DNA from: Acanthosoma haemorrhoidale
Taxonomy: Eukaryota > Arthropoda > Insecta > Hemiptera > Acanthosomatidae
DNA length: 64,000 bases
NCBI GenBank assembly: GCA_930367205.1
Contig: OV884011.1
Span: forward strand, 46,017,754-46,081,753
Direction: 5' to 3'
Both the position numbers and the translations under genes were made by a program. The notes beneath the pieces were generated by a model. It searched no databases and was not told the DNA's origin. It saw only the letters and a program-made list of their open reading frames with translations. Below, in pieces: positions 24,197-37,684 of this stretch (position 1 is its first letter; the number at the start of each line of letters is the position of its first letter).

Positions 24197-25436
24197 AACT
24201 CATACTGCATAGTTACGTTTGATTAATCCTCTATGAAATAACTTACAAGACCTCTTCTGGTGTTTGACATCAAGGCATGGAGAAGTGCTTCAGCCTCCAA
24301 AATAAGGTATCGCAATTAATGCACCATAGCTTCTCTGTAACTGCCACATACACAGAGAGCTAACGGTATAATATATTAACAGGAATTTTATCAAGTGCCA
24401 AGAGAGACTGCTCAGTGTCATCAGTGTCTATCTGAGTCCACTCAGAACCAACGTTTGTAACCACGAATTTTGTAAGTATGCAGGTACTACAGCGATTAAT
24501 TTAATGCATGTACTAAGCAGGTGATTATAAATGAAGGGGCTATAATAAACCACATACTCTCTTTTAATTTCACTGAAGTGAATCATTAATTGTTGGCGTG
24601 AAATAAACAGACAGCCATAAATAACTATGAACATGTTTTTAGTACTTAATTTTTGTCTTCTTTCAAAAGTAATCTATTTTTTTTTTAATGTGTGTGTGAG
24701 TTTCTTTTTCTTTTCTTTTTGTTTATATTTGCTTCAGCATATTTATTCTGGTTTTTATATGTTTTATGAGACACAAACGGACGTGAACTAGTTTGTTGAT
24801 ACTGTGACAATCGATAAAAATATTGAACTACAGCGAAGGACTGAAACGAAAATTTGTGTTTCAATATTTTTACTCGGGTTATTCTATGCCTCCTTCTAGT
24901 AAAATTGGGAGAGAGTTGAGTCAGGAAGTTTTTAAAAGGGCATAGAACATGATTGTTGGTTAGAATAGTCCTTTGGTCATTTTCAATGGTTTACGGCCAA
25001 CAGCGGAACCTTAATATTGAATAAATGATGACAGTAAAACACAGGTTTCCAAAGAGGAAATTAATCTGGAAAAATAGCGGAATAGCGGGAATCAATGATC
25101 CTTTTACTCCATTGGAAATGAGGGAATAAGTCGTCGAAAGAAGCCTGTAATGACGCTAAGTATAGAGTGGGTGGAGGTGCAGTATGCGAACCTAATCCGG
25201 AGCCTGAGGGTGTCCTGCCCGAGGCCGAATCGTGATCTCTTTTATCTGAAGCCGGGAGAGGGTCTTCCTCAGGAGGGCGTTGCTACCAGGCTCCTGGTCC
25301 GAGTCTGTACGATCGTGTTTGTTATAGCCCACATCTAGCTGATCCAAGAGAACCATTTGGGACACTGGCCCTCAGTTCCCCGCCTAAAAGTAATACAAAG
25401 CAGTTTTAGGGCTGATCATATTGCTTAGTTCTGAAC
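24197..25436. other. Stretch without a recognisable gene
   Basis: Nothing assignable. A 62-codon frame at 25150-25338 lies in a GC-richer patch but shows no motif. Confidence 0.4.
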
Positions 25437-25441
25437 AGAAC

Positions 25442-26067
25442 TGTCGGGTCGTCACTAGGGGGGTGCCTGGTCACCCTAGCCCTGGTGACAAGTGAGGATT
25501 GTTCGAGTTTATAACCTGGACAATCGTTTTATGACGGCGTTACTATCTGACTCCATTTTTGATAGGTATGTGCTCCGACAATGCACTATGTTCAAGAGAA
25601 GAGGTACAGAAGTTTTTCATAAAGAATTAGTCAAGTTTTCAGAGTTTGAGGGGAAACCAAGCGTCAACGAGTAAAGGTCACGAGAGACTAATTAACAGGG
25701 CCAGGAGCCCTGCCTTAAGCACCCTCTCCCCTTGCCTGCTGGGAGGCTGCAAGGGTGCTAGGCCTGCGGTTGGGTTTCGACACATGTGGTGATGAACCGC
25801 GACCAACGCTTAATTACCCGACCCCTTGTCCCCTGGAGGGTAGAGGGCTGCAAAAGGGTTGTTTATGTTTATGACTGACAGCTGTTGACCCTTCTTGTGT
25901 GACTTGCATCGCCCCCGTCTTTTATTGCTTAACACATTAACAATGATTTATAATTGTTTATTTACATTTGTCTATAATACATTTAGTTCATGTTATTTAC
26001 TTTTGCTTACAATATATATGCAATAGAGTATAGGGTGATTTATCTTATGTAGTTAGCGGTCGCTACA
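25442..26067 (+). mobile_element. Solo LTR of an LTR retrotransposon, copy 2
   Basis: This 626-bp copy has the same ends as copy 1 (TGTCGGG...GCTACA). It is flanked by AGAAC (25437-25441) and AAAAC (26068-26072), a 5-bp duplication with one mismatch. It includes a block CCTAGCCCTGGTGACAAGT after the first 33 bp that copy 1 lacks and copy 3 has, so copy 1 carries the deletion. A 60-codon frame (25492-25674) with RIVRVYNLDNR and QCTMFKRRGTEVFH is largely shared with copy 1. No internal retrotransposon genes are adjacent. Confidence 0.85.
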
Positions 26068-26279
26068 AAAACCTTATTTTATTTATGAATTTATTTGGCT
26101 AATGTCACAAATCCTTGGTGGAGAAAGGCCTAAAAGACCATTAACTCTATCTTGACAAGTTTCCTAAGCGTTTCCATGACATCCATGAAGAGGCGATAAA
26201 AAAACACGCCCCCCAAAAAATGTCGTTCTGCCGGACAAATCACTAGGAAATCGAAAGAATTATAATGCAAACTTATACA

Positions 26280-26425
26280 ACATGCACTATTTAACATGTA
26301 TTTAACTATGAAGCGCTAAGTTGAACCACTTAGGCGAAGAAACTTAGATAACAATAATGAAAACTTGTGCTCGTTGCTCCGAGTCGGAGTAAGAACTGAC
26401 TACTTTGGGACCGACCATATAAAAA
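26280..26425 (+). repeat. Unclassified repeat E, copy 1
   Basis: Diverged direct copy of 27210-27385. The shared order is CACTATTTAACAT, then AACT.AGGCGAAGAAACTTAGA, then a TGCTC..TG.. block and a GACTGAC...GACCGAC block. No coding motif is seen. Confidence 0.55.
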
Positions 26426-27209
26426 AGCTTAACTAGGTCAAATAGCGAATATTTAGATAGTTTTTTTTAACTTATACACTTCCAGTAATATTAATATCAG
26501 CAGAATTGTATATAATTGTAAGGATCAATATGTATTTTACTTAAAACAAGAGCAATATTTTTAAAACAATTAAACTATAAGATACTATGAAACAATGTCA
26601 GCTTTCTGATGATAATAAATTGATGTTCAAAAATCCACTACTGCTATAAATCATGCAATTTAGAATAGATCAATTAATTGCTATTTGTGTATCAATAGCG
26701 GTTGGTTGCGACTTTTCATAGACACCCTATGTTTATTTCCAATACTCGATTTAAGTTACTCCCTTAGAGAATTTTAGCAACAACAATTGGAAGCGGGATC
26801 AGTCGCAGACTGGAATAGAAGACAAAATTATATAACTGATTTTAATATATTGTAGGTAATCACGGTGCAGCAAAATAAAAAACCATTTATAGCTAACAAA
26901 GATAAATATTAAATTACAAAAACGAATTTAAAAGGGTTATGCAAAATATTTATATGAAATCAATCCTATAAAATAATAATGATTACTAATGAAATATATA
27001 TTCCTGATTGAATTTGTAAACAAAGTTTTTCATTTCCGTCCCCGATTGCTAATGCTTATTTTTTATTTTTTATCTTTTATATCTTAATCACACGATGTTA
27101 TTAGAACTGGCATCGAAATCGTGTTCCCAACTCAAATCGTAATTCATCAGTTCGTTGTCTTTTGAGGGTAGTTTTCTCAACGTTCGGCAACAGTCCAGTG
27201 ACCTACTTT
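26426..27209. other. AT-rich stretch without a recognisable gene
   Basis: This separates the first two E repeats. Nothing was recognised in it. Confidence 0.4.
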
Positions 27210-27385
27210 AATAAAGACGTGAAATACAATAATAAAACAGTCACTATTTAACATACAATCAACTATTGAGTATTAAATTTAACTAATTAGGTGAAGAAAC
27301 TTAGAAAAAACTACTAAAAACTGGAAACCTCTTGCTCTGTGTCGGATTAGGACTGACTGATATGTGACCGACTAAACAAAGTTCA
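27210..27385 (+). repeat. Unclassified repeat E, copy 2
   Basis: This copy matches copy 1 in the same direction and copy 3 (27676-27846) in the opposite direction. The block ACGTGAAATAC.AATAAAA.AG followed by TCACTATTT.ACATAC is shared with the reverse complement of copy 3. Copies 2 and 3 form an inverted pair with about 290 bp between them. Confidence 0.6.
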
Positions 27386-27675
27386 ACTTAGAATGCCCCA
27401 CATGTTTCCTCAGCTCTTGTAGGAAATATCTAAGCAAAATAATTAGCCAATTTCTTATAACAGGGGTTGTAGGAGGAGTTGGTAGGTGTGCTTCTTAACC
27501 ATAGTTTTATAATAACCGAATTCTTCTTATTTTTTAAGTAGCTACTAGTCTTCCGGGAGTTGAACCTGTTTTAATGCGTGCTAACTTGGATGGCCAAAAT
27601 ATAAGTTTCTAAGAAATCAATTTTATTTGAGTTCACCTCTACAATTACCCAAGTGCCCATGTCAGTGGAATGGAG

Positions 27676-27846
27676 TCCACTAACTCACATCAGGCCACAC
27701 GTCAGTTCTTAATCTGACACAGAGCAAGAAGCTTCACATTTTCAGTACTATTGTTGGGTCCCAACTATTTTTTTTATTATTTTTTTTCACTCACGTTAAA
27801 TGTATGTCAAATAGTGACTATTTTATTAGTATTTCACGTTTATAAA
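27676..27846 (-). repeat. Unclassified repeat E, copy 3
   Basis: Inverted relative to copies 1 and 2. Its reverse complement shares ACGTGAAATACTAATAAAA, GTCACTATTTGACATAC and the TTGCTCTGTGTC.GATTA block with copy 2. It contains a near-palindrome GTTGGGTCCCAAC at about 27755. Confidence 0.6.
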
Positions 27847-29127
27847 GCAATTACCTTTTTGAATTAAAGTTGGTCACTGACTGGTATTAGTGGACTAACT
27901 CTACCCGATTCCACTTCATGGGATTCAAAAAAGTTACCGGATCCAATAATTTACCTCTCTACATAGTTTCCTTCCTTAGTATTGATTACTTTTCTACCTA
28001 CATTTAATTATATTGCGCACATCACACAATTTTCATGTATATTTACTGTGTACAATTATATTGCAGCCCCCACGGGAGAAAATAAATACTTCTTCATGTA
28101 ATTACAGTAGTTAAAAATAAAGGTGATTTTTAAATTGAACTCACCTCTTGAGGTAAACGTATTTTGAAAAGTAGGCTAAAGTTAGTGATATCCTTGTGAT
28201 CCAGAGATAATTAAAATTAGCCGCGAATTTAGGCAGATGCCTCAGATCTTCTCGTTGCATCTGTATTGAATAGTATCTGTCTTAATCAAAGTCTAATCGG
28301 TATAGAGTTGCGCTTGTAGACTATAATGGTTATTATAAACGATGTTCTTTCTTATAGAATTATAAGTTGTAGTTGGAAGGCTCAATCTTCAGGAAATTGC
28401 CGTTCAGCTTCTTCTAGTATAAAAAGGAACAAGCATTATTTTCAATACGCAAAGTTGTGACGGTTTTGTTCCTAACCTCCGATTCCTGAACCCCTTCGCA
28501 TTGTTCCAGCTACCAAATAAGCAGAAAATTGTCTATTACAGACATTGCTGATATCGCCTCAGGCCATGAACCTCCTTCCACACCAACGAGCTCAGATCCC
28601 TTGCTTCCCACGTGAACATGTATCGCGAAACGATCCAGATTACAGAGTGCATTTTCCCAGAAGTGGTGCACTATGGCAACCGGACGCTTCCAGATCTGCA
28701 AACCACAGAGAGTAACCATAGTTTTAACTTGGGGACGGCCGATATCAGACATTAATTCGAGGATAGGATCTCCAGTTAGGCCCACAATCAGGGATAACAG
28801 CAGGTTAAGAGGCGCTGTTTGCACAATACCTCTTGCCATGGAACAGTAAACAAACCCGCTACGTCGAAATAATTTATTTCACCTAGGGCTATACAATTTG
28901 TTTAATATTTGCTCTGCTTTATATTTTCATTTCATTGGCTTCGTTAAAAGCAGCTTTTAATGCTTTCTGCACTGTTATCCAGAAAACGTGGGTGGGTTCT
29001 TTCTTCTTTTTTTTTTTTCACTTTATTTTAGTATATAATATTAGTTTATAATTTTTGATTTGTTAGTAACGTTCTCAAATAATTTTAGACTTCCTAGCAG
29101 ACAACTTTTTTTATTTTAGAAATACTG
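27847..29127. other. Stretch with one unassigned 109-codon frame
   Basis: A minus-strand frame at 28510-28839 starts MARGIVQTAPLNLLLSLIVG and lies in a patch less AT-rich than its surroundings. I recognise no domain, signal peptide or splice context, and a frame of this length can occur by chance in 64 kb. A T-run at about 29007-29018 preceded on the minus strand by AATAAAG could be a retroposon 3' end, but no body is recognisable. Confidence 0.3.
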
Positions 29128-29385
29128 CTCGTATCCGGTGACGTGTCTGATGGAGGAGCGCGGAAGACCCAACCTTCCTCATTCGCATGCAAGGGAGGTG
29201 ACAACCATGTGTTGATTTGGGAGGTCTCTAGGCTGTTTGTAAATACTGTATAGTTGAGCGAGTGGATGTAGAATTTTAAATATGGTATGAATGAGAATAT
29301 TGATCACAGTTACTTGCTCAATTTAATTAATTAATTGCTTAATAAGGCAATGTATACTTATAATAAGGTTTATAGAAAAATAAGG
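29128..29385 (+). mobile_element. Jockey-like LINE, 3' untranslated fragment
   Basis: This begins CTCGTATCCGGTGACG and continues through GATTTGGGAGGTCTCT and GGCTGTTTGTAAATACTGTAT to an A-rich end near 29385. These blocks are in the same order as the 3' untranslated region of the LINE at 6088-6606. No ORF2 coding part remains, so it is a strongly truncated copy. Confidence 0.75.
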
Positions 29386-31390
29386 AAAATTTACCATAAA
29401 TACAGAAAATTACAATTAGTCTAAACCTAGGCTAAGACAATTCTTCCCAGATTTAAAAATACGAACATTACTAAACCAAGACTGTTCTGTTTTTATTATG
29501 TACAATCCTTACAGGACCTTATATATAGTTATTACGTATGCAGACCAATACGCTTGCCTGATTTGTACTACCTCTTCAAAATCACAACTCCACACAGAGA
29601 AACAGTTTTAAAATAAAGTGCTAAGGGTGATCCTCAATGCAATCAAATTCACGCTGAGCTAGGGATTCCACCACTGAATGAGTAAATTTAACTCATAATA
29701 ACAATACAGCCATATGTATCATGACATAGACTTATAAACCAAAATTGCATTTTTTTATTATTTTTTATTTCGTTGTTGTAAACATTTTCCCTTCGTGTAA
29801 GAGACAGTTGCGCTGGTCTAATAAATAAAATATACAATTATTGTTGTTATGTATTAGAGAAAGTCATCCGAGGCTCATTAAGATTAAATGCTAAATGTTA
29901 AAACAGCACCACCCGATACAGTGGGTACATGACCCAAAAGCAATATGTGTAATAGGAACCTATAGTCTCTGGGAGGCAGAAAACATTGGCAAATAGACCA
30001 GTGACACAGACAGAAGGACCATTAGACGCTGCGCTGCCCTAGTTGAATACCCCTCGTCTAGCAACTGGAAAGTACCCTAAACGGGAACATTTAAACATTG
30101 AAATTTCCCCAAGCAGGATTGGGGATAACTTCTGGTTATATACCTTTGTTTGTTCGGCCAGTTCTTATACAGAGACAGATCAGACCAGACAGGTTTGTTC
30201 ATAAAAATTAACCATTGAAACAGCATTATAGTATTGTATAACGTGATCATTAGTTTTATTTTGATATGATTTTACAAAATACTCATTTTCTTTTAAAACT
30301 AATAAATTATTCCAATATAATTCCATTTATATATCAAATTTGTAACTAATTGTTATTGTTATTATTTTTTCCCTCCAAGCATAAAAAATAAATAAATAAT
30401 AGAACATTATGATTCATTATAAACCTGATGTAATTATATATTATTACACCAAGTACCTTTCTGATTACCTTTGAAAAATTTTCATTTACAATATAAAATT
30501 ATGTCAGAGGTATCATTGATACTTTGTATTTTTGTAAATAAATCAAATGATTACTAAGATTATATATTATTTTTAATTCGAAATTACAACTCTGAAAAGT
30601 TTTATGTATCACCTTTATGTAATTTATTTCAAGTCTAACAGTCAATTTGCCGACAAGTTTTCCATGGTACCAACCTACCTACCTAACTATCTTACCTCAT
30701 ATGATTCCTAGTCAGCATTATAAATAATAATACTTGTTGAATATTTACACAGTCGTGGCGGATCTGGTAGTACGCATTCAACTGTGATACTAAACAGCGA
30801 AAATTTGTAGATTGGACATAAAACGGATAAGCCGAATTAGTAAGAACGATTAAGGAGATATGTGCCTTAGCATATATTTATTGAAAGAAAGTGTGATAAA
30901 GGCCGAAAAGGATATATGATTATAATCAGGTTAATGCTTTTGATAATGAACTTACAAAGAAAAAAGAAATTACAATATATATTGTTGTGGCCACCTCTTA
31001 AATACGAATAATTAGAAGTTCCCCTCTTCTCGGCCCAGGAAAATATCCATCTATATTTCCGTAACATTTGTTTCTTGTTTTTTCTTTTGGATTTTAATTT
31101 TATTGTATGATTGTGGTGTTTATTAATAAATGGAAAAAACAGAATAACACTAAGGTGCGTTGACCGGTGCAACAATCCCATCGCATCGGAATACCCGCAC
31201 CACAGGCGACGTAACCCCACGAGCTCGCTTTACGTGCTTGTGGGGAAACCCCGTTTGAGGTTCACCTCAGTAAAGGGGGGGGGAATCTATATTTCCATAT
31301 TGTAATAATAAAGAAACCTTAAGACGTCAATAAGAGAGGGGGAAGCTATTGGGGGAAACAGCCCCAGGTGGGGGAACCTATTAAGATATC
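29386..31390. other. AT-rich stretch without a recognisable gene
   Basis: A 117-codon minus-strand frame at 30867-31220 is rich in K, N, I and F and looks like AT-driven chance. A GC-richer patch at 31150-31290 includes a run of nine G. Nothing was assigned. Confidence 0.4.
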
Positions 31391-31412
31391 ATATATATAT
31401 ATATATATATAT
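31391..31412. repeat. (AT)n microsatellite
   Basis: Eleven AT units in a row. Confidence 0.95.
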
Positions 31413-32717
31413 GGAAGGGAGTTAAACTCTTCTAGAATGCAGCAGTGGGCAGATAGTAAGGTCTATTGTGTTGTGGTATAGCTTCCTTGATTTCTCAAGT
31501 TGTTAGGGGAATATGCTAGATGAACTTATACGAATTGTTCTTTGCTGGCAAGCCATAATTCACCCTCATCTTGCCCCTCCCTCGATGAAGCAGCAACACC
31601 CTCTACTAAATTATGGACTCTTCATTCAGAAGTAGAACTAGACTTATTTTTTGATGAACAAAAACAGCGTTGGGACCTATTCTATAACCTTCCTTCCCTT
31701 CGTTGTCGAATCGCAGAGTTGAAAATACAAGCGTAACTTCAGGTAGAAGATAGTGAGATTTAAATTAATAATATTCTGGCTCCAGAAACAGTATTTTCTG
31801 AACAATACTAGAAAAACAAGTAGTATTGTCTTCAAATATGACTGTAAATAATAATATGAAGATCTAAATATGTCCATGGGAGACTATTCTCAGTAATAGA
31901 AGACTATCTTGGAGCAATAAATTAACAGTAATACGCCACTAGCAAAATATGTATGAATAAATACGTACTCACCCTGTCCCAGTATCGAATACTATGATGG
32001 AACTAGTAGAATTTTATGACTATAACGGTGAAGACATATATGCTCATCTGTTCGACTCATGTTTAACTACTGATGCAAATCAAAACAGGCTGTATTGCAA
32101 AACATCAGGAGTAGTTTTGTTCATGTTACGAGCGATCATTCTCTGGAATGTGAACCGTTAAAAAAAATAACATAATAAACTTAATAAACTTGTTTATGAT
32201 TATTTAAATAATCAGTAAGAAATTTGTGATGTTTTAAATAATAAGGTACAATTAAGAACGCGTTTAGATTTTGTTTCTTCCAGTCCATATTAACTTAGTC
32301 ATTAAATTTGCAGTTTTTATTTCTTACTTATTTTATACTTTTAAATTTTTATGGAAGAGTTTATTTTTTAGACAACGGCCGAGAATCGGACTCGGGAGTT
32401 TTGCTTCCGATGACTTAACAACAACTTAAAAGACGCATAACTATTTTTTAACTTTACTTTTTAATTATTAAGTAAGATATCACATCACAGAATGAAATGA
32501 ACAGAACTAATCGGATCTGCCTCCACAGCTTCTCAGACATCTAGTAGACTTTTATATCTTGGATCCTTGGAATATGTACAAACTAATAATAAAAACGATA
32601 AATAGACGATTCAAACGAGATAATTTATTTGAAAACTTAAGTTTCAGGTAACAGTTATTAAACGGATACAAGTAAAGATGGATGAATGATTGTTATTTAT
32701 AATGAAATATATTTTCT
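31413..32717. other. AT-rich stretch without a recognisable gene
   Basis: Nothing assignable was seen on either strand. Confidence 0.4.
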
Positions 32718-32999
32718 TTGGAAGAGTGTTATCAAATAAGACCAAATGTTATATACAGTAAAATTAATCATGGAGTCCCTCATGGAGCAGCGTTGAATCC
32801 CATATTTTTTTCTCCTAGATTGCCTTCGTTCTTCAAAACATTCAATGTTTTTCGATTCAAGGAAGGTTATTCATTAATGAGAATTCACCATCAATCAGAT
32901 ACGGTTAAATTATACTGGTTATTTCAAGCCTTTACCGACAAATTAGTCACAGAACGCCATCTGATAATTACAAAACCCTTTAGGTATCAAGGTATTTAA
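32718..32999 (+). pseudogene. Possible reverse transcriptase remnant
   Basis: This 93-codon frame contains KINHGVPHGAALNPIFFS. It resembles the reverse transcriptase motif GVPQGSxLGPxLF found in LINE palms, with Q to H, S to A and G to N changes. About 30 residues later QSDTVKLY stands roughly where the YADDT catalytic motif would fall, but the two aspartates are not both present. No other domain is readable upstream or downstream. It is probably a decayed LINE palm, but the match is short and could be coincidental. Confidence 0.35.
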
Positions 33000-35900
33000 T
33001 AAGAGGTCTAAAGATAATGGAAAAAAAGGAAGACATTTCAGAAAGCTCACAGTTTGAGAGAAGCAATTGCTGACAAGCGTGGATGATTGGAGGGAGCTAT
33101 TATGTAGTATAATGAGAGACAGTAGCAGCTATTTACGACAGGGGCGGGCCGACAAAGACCTGATTTACATCTGGCCAAGATAGCACTGTTCCTGCGCAGC
33201 CATTAGGTGATTCTTATTGGACCTCGAGTGCTCTTGAGGCAAGGATGGACATATTTCTTGAGGACGCGTGCTTTATCGTTACTATGTCCGAGGACATGTC
33301 TTGTCCGCCTCTTCGCTCTTAGAGCTCTTTGTATTTAGCCCTAGCTCGCCACTGTAAGCATGAAGAATTAGAAAATAATACATTAACCGAAGAGTTATCG
33401 TTTGATAATTGACCGCTCATCGTTTTGTCAAAAGTGTGCTTTTGTTTTTAGCACCACTGGTACTTCATGCAAAATATTACCTCTCTGCAAGCAGAAGTGA
33501 CAACCAGGTCCACTTAAGTACACATTGTGACTGAACCACTTGTAGCGGAGTACGTACTTCATTCCCTCAGCGATTAGTCTGGCCCTTATGCCCTTGACGA
33601 TCATGTTCATTGGGGAGTTTTCTTATTTTTTTTAGATCAAGTCGAATCAAGTCGAAGTTGCATCCATGCTGTCTCCAAATCAAAAATAAACTACACCAAA
33701 ACTGTGTCCTCGACAATTCACAAATTTTTAATGTGTTTGTTCAACTATTACAACTAACGTAACTATAAATTCCACTAAAATATTTTTAGATATTGAAAAA
33801 ACTTTCGACTCGGCAGTCATTGCCATCACCATAGGTGGCGAGTTAAAAGATTGACATGTACTGACAGACACAGGGGTTAATTCATTAGGGTATATCGTTT
33901 TAAATTCCAACGAAAACCTAAAAATAAAGTAAATTGTTAGTTAAAAATGTTATTTATTTAGGTTTCAATAAAAAAAAATGTTTCAAGCCTGTTCTAGTTA
34001 TGCATATTATACGAAACGTGATCCAGGATGAAGAACATCTTGGTAGAAAACATGCCTGTGTTACAAGTTCAAATATAAAATTGCGTCTATAACGTTCTAA
34101 TTGAATATAATATCTTCCATGATAAGGAACGGAGTCAATTTTAATCAATCAGAAAAATGTTTAAAAATATGGCAACGGGCCTGCCATTCCTAAATGGGCA
34201 ATCTGTTTTTGTTCCATATGCATCTCCATACACTAAATACTCTCTCTCTCTCTCTAAATGGTTCTCAATTAAAATTTTAATATCATAAGTATAATCTCTA
34301 GAACAATTATCCCCATGCCAAGCTCAAATTACCGGAGAAGTCGTATTTTAATAAAATATTAACGGACATCGGGACATTACTTAGACCGCTACTTAACCAT
34401 TTATGGGAGTGGTATCCGCCTGGATCCAGCCATAGTATCCCAGGCCCATATGGTCACCGCACTTAAGAACACTCATAGATAAATATTATACCGAAAGCGG
34501 AAGACTTTTAGAATAACTACACTACATTCTGTTTCTATAAACCATCCTCGGAAATAAGTTGAAGCGACTGTCGGAATGTGAAAGCATTTCCAGTAGTCCT
34601 CTTTTGGATTAGTTCAACTGGAGTGCACGAGAAATGCTTTTGATTTTATTTTACGTTTTAAGGATTTTTTTTTTTTTTGCAAGTTTATTTCTATTTCAGT
34701 TTTGAAATTGAGAAAAAAGCAATAAAGACGTCCAATATATTTGTGGACGAGTGCCTACCGCTTCGGTGATTTCTATTGATACTTTCTCAGTATAGCCCTC
34801 AGGGGCTATGAATATTCCATGGCACATTGTTCGGATTTCGAACACCCCAAAATCGTTGACAATGACCCGTTTAACGTATAATATTTTTCGGGTTCAAGTT
34901 AGGTGGTACCAAAAAAACATTGACCTATTAGAGGCAACATAATCCACCGATTAACCTAAATATTCTATATTTTTCCCTCATCCTGAATTTATAACTACAG
35001 AGCTTAGAAAAAAAAAATGGAAAACATCGAGCCAGTTTAGCTAACTTTTACGATTTCTCAAATCCCAGCTCAGAATTTTTTTTTTTTTTGTTACCGTTTC
35101 CTATGTGCACATATCCTTGGAAAATAAATTAGACCATTTTAAACAGTTTGTAAGCAGTGACGAAATCTGCATATATCGAGGTGTTCCGCAAATACGACAC
35201 GAGAAATACGATTCCCCCGGCATCTGTTTGAAAGTAGAGCAGCTCCCTTTGGTTTCGACAACTGTTTTAGATTTTTAACGAGATATCATGATAGAGTATT
35301 TCGTAAACTCTACTAAACAACCAACCTACCGCAAACAAAACGTTATTTTCTACTTGAGAATTTTAAAAAGGAGAGTTCCTAAGTTTCCAGGTATCCGACT
35401 GATCGCTTTTCTTGAAATTAATCATATTGTTTACACACGAAAAAATAAATGATTATGACAAATTATTTTAACTGATTGAAACATTTGTATCCGCCATTTT
35501 TTTTTTCTCCGTGTTCCTTCTGAATACAGACGCAGCTACTTTCTTCTATCGATCATTGCCCGTCGGATGACTGTAATATAGAGCCTTGGCCATTTGTTCC
35601 GGTGTTTAGTCGTAACATAAATTTACAATTACTATTAGGGGCATTTAGTCAGCGATCTGTCAAAAACCTTTGTTTTTCCCAAACTGTTAATTACCAAGCA
35701 GCGGGAGCCTCCAGAACGATCCTGTATCTACACTTGTACATCTTAAGTGGTGCCTTTTAATCACTCGCCTATAATTAGCTAATCATATAATTAAGGACCG
35801 TTTCCTTCCATTTATTTCGCCTTTATTCTAATCAAACCACCAATTATTTACATCTCTCCGTTCTTGCTATTTGAATATAATAACAGATTCTTCGGCTTCT

Positions 35901-37200
35901 CTTCTTGACTGATGAAATCAACCTAAATACCCGAGAAATTCATTAAATTTCGAAAAGTTTTACGAAGCGTTCCTTTTTTCTAGGCGATCTCCTTCTATTA
36001 ACCCTTTTCCTCTCAACTTGTCTTGATCGCCTTAAATCCAGCAATTATCTTATTTTCATTTTAGGCTGATACGATAACTTTTATATGATACCATTTTGTT
36101 GAGTAATCCTGCCATCTTGTTAACATCTCAGACATCAAGATTATATTTTTTCATAAAACTTCGATCCAGCCTATCTTTTCCTTTATCCTATATCAATGCC
36201 CGTTGCATCCAATACCACTACTTGTCATTGTCGCAGGCCAATTATTATCTGGAAACTTAATAAAACGCCAATAATCTATTAATAGATAAAAAATTTAATG
36301 GAATTAATGACATAAAAAAGTTCAAACCTTCCCTGACATCTTCTAGTACAAGAAAGCACAAACTCATCGTCATTGGGCATTAGTAACCCTTGGGGTTGAC
36401 AAGTCATTTTTTTTAGTCGTCAATCAGGTTTCAGGACTGTGGATCAAGAAAGGATCTGTGTGGGGGTTAGAGTATTCCTTCGATAAGGGAATAAACTAAC
36501 GGTTATCAAGAATCAATTGATGTTTCGGCTAAATGGTGGTAATCAAGGAAAACCAAAGAAACTAATTACAGTTAGACACAATAGGAATGTAACATTTAAA
36601 AAAAAAGCATCAGCAAGTGTTGGACAAATATTATCTTATAACAAATGGACAATTAAAAAATAAATTATGAATTTTTATTGGAAATAACAAGAAATATGGA
36701 GAATAAGCATATTTCCAACATATCAAACGCACTTTCTAGCAAGAAACATATTACAACTTTCACATTTAGTTTTACTTCCAAAACTAAGACTACTTTCCGT
36801 ACCTGTTAAGTGTAAGCAAAGTTTTTAAAATTCTACATTTTACTATGCTTGTTGACGACCCATAGGAGGTATTGATCGCTCAAAGAGAAACGAACAACCA
36901 AAGAAATAAAATAGTTTAGAGTACTGTATTAGCAGTAGTTGCCAGCCCATAAACCGAACTAGTTTCATTTGATTTGATTTTCACATCAAATGCTAGATTT
37001 TATTTTTTAAATATATACTAGAGGGCTCAGTCACCTGTTTTATGAATAAGATAGAGCTATAAGATAAATTTATACATACTAATTCGTGTACCAAAATGAG
37101 GATTTTTTGGTAGAATCACTGGCATAGTGTGTGGCAGTGTTATGATATATGCGGCAGAGCTTGAGGATGGATAGGATTTCAAAAACTTTTTATCAGGCCA
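33000..37200. other. AT-rich stretch without a recognisable gene
   Basis: No gene or known repeat was recognised over about 4.2 kb. A (CT)n tract lies at 34241-34255. Long T-runs occur near 34664 and 35070; the first has AATAAA on the minus strand nearby but no recognisable retroposon body. A GC-richer patch at 33140-33360 has no motif. Confidence 0.4.
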
Positions 37201-37560
37201 TTTTTTTTTTTTTTTTTCAATACCCTTTATTTAATATGTACAGATTCCACAATAAAGAATATTTACATAAATGCACATTGTGTTTATTATAGCACAAGTG
37301 CATATTTTATATACTTTGTCAGGCTTATAGGAATTTTTCTATGGTAGGCTGATGAACACAATACAAGGTGTGTGAGCAGAGGAAGTGGCAGTGCTTAAGA
37401 ATGTGTTGTGCTGTCACTAGCCTAAATTTAAATGAACTAACTTAACCTATTTTTCCTGGACAGCCTGTTGCCATCGATGCGGGGATGGAGGTAGGCTCAT
37501 AGCGTCATTGAATTTCAATCGATTGTCACACCATGCCGAGACAAGCAGTGGTTCCTAAAC
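37201..37560 (-). mobile_element. Second LINE family, 3' end, copy 1
   Basis: On the minus strand this reads a short C-terminal coding end, a stop at 37447-37449, about 210 bp of untranslated sequence, AATAAA (complement at 37226-37231) and a tail of 17 A (T-run at 37201-37217). The coding end MSLPPSPHRWQQAVQEK parallels MTPPPLPHRWQQTFGEK in the copy at 48345-48745. That copy also keeps reverse transcriptase thumb residues, so this is a LINE 3' end truncated at its 5' side. The 5' limit is approximate. Confidence 0.7.
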
Positions 37561-37684
37561 CCATTCGTCCAGCACATGGATTGTTATGTTTGAACAATGA
37601 GAACTCGACTACGCTACAGATCGCTCACCTCATGAATAATTGGAGAAGACGCAATATTTTTTTATTCCATATCCCCTTGTAACC

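Noticed and set aside
28510..28839. 109-codon minus-strand frame as a gene
   Set aside because: No domain, no splice context and a length that chance can give in 64 kb; described only within the intergenic entry.
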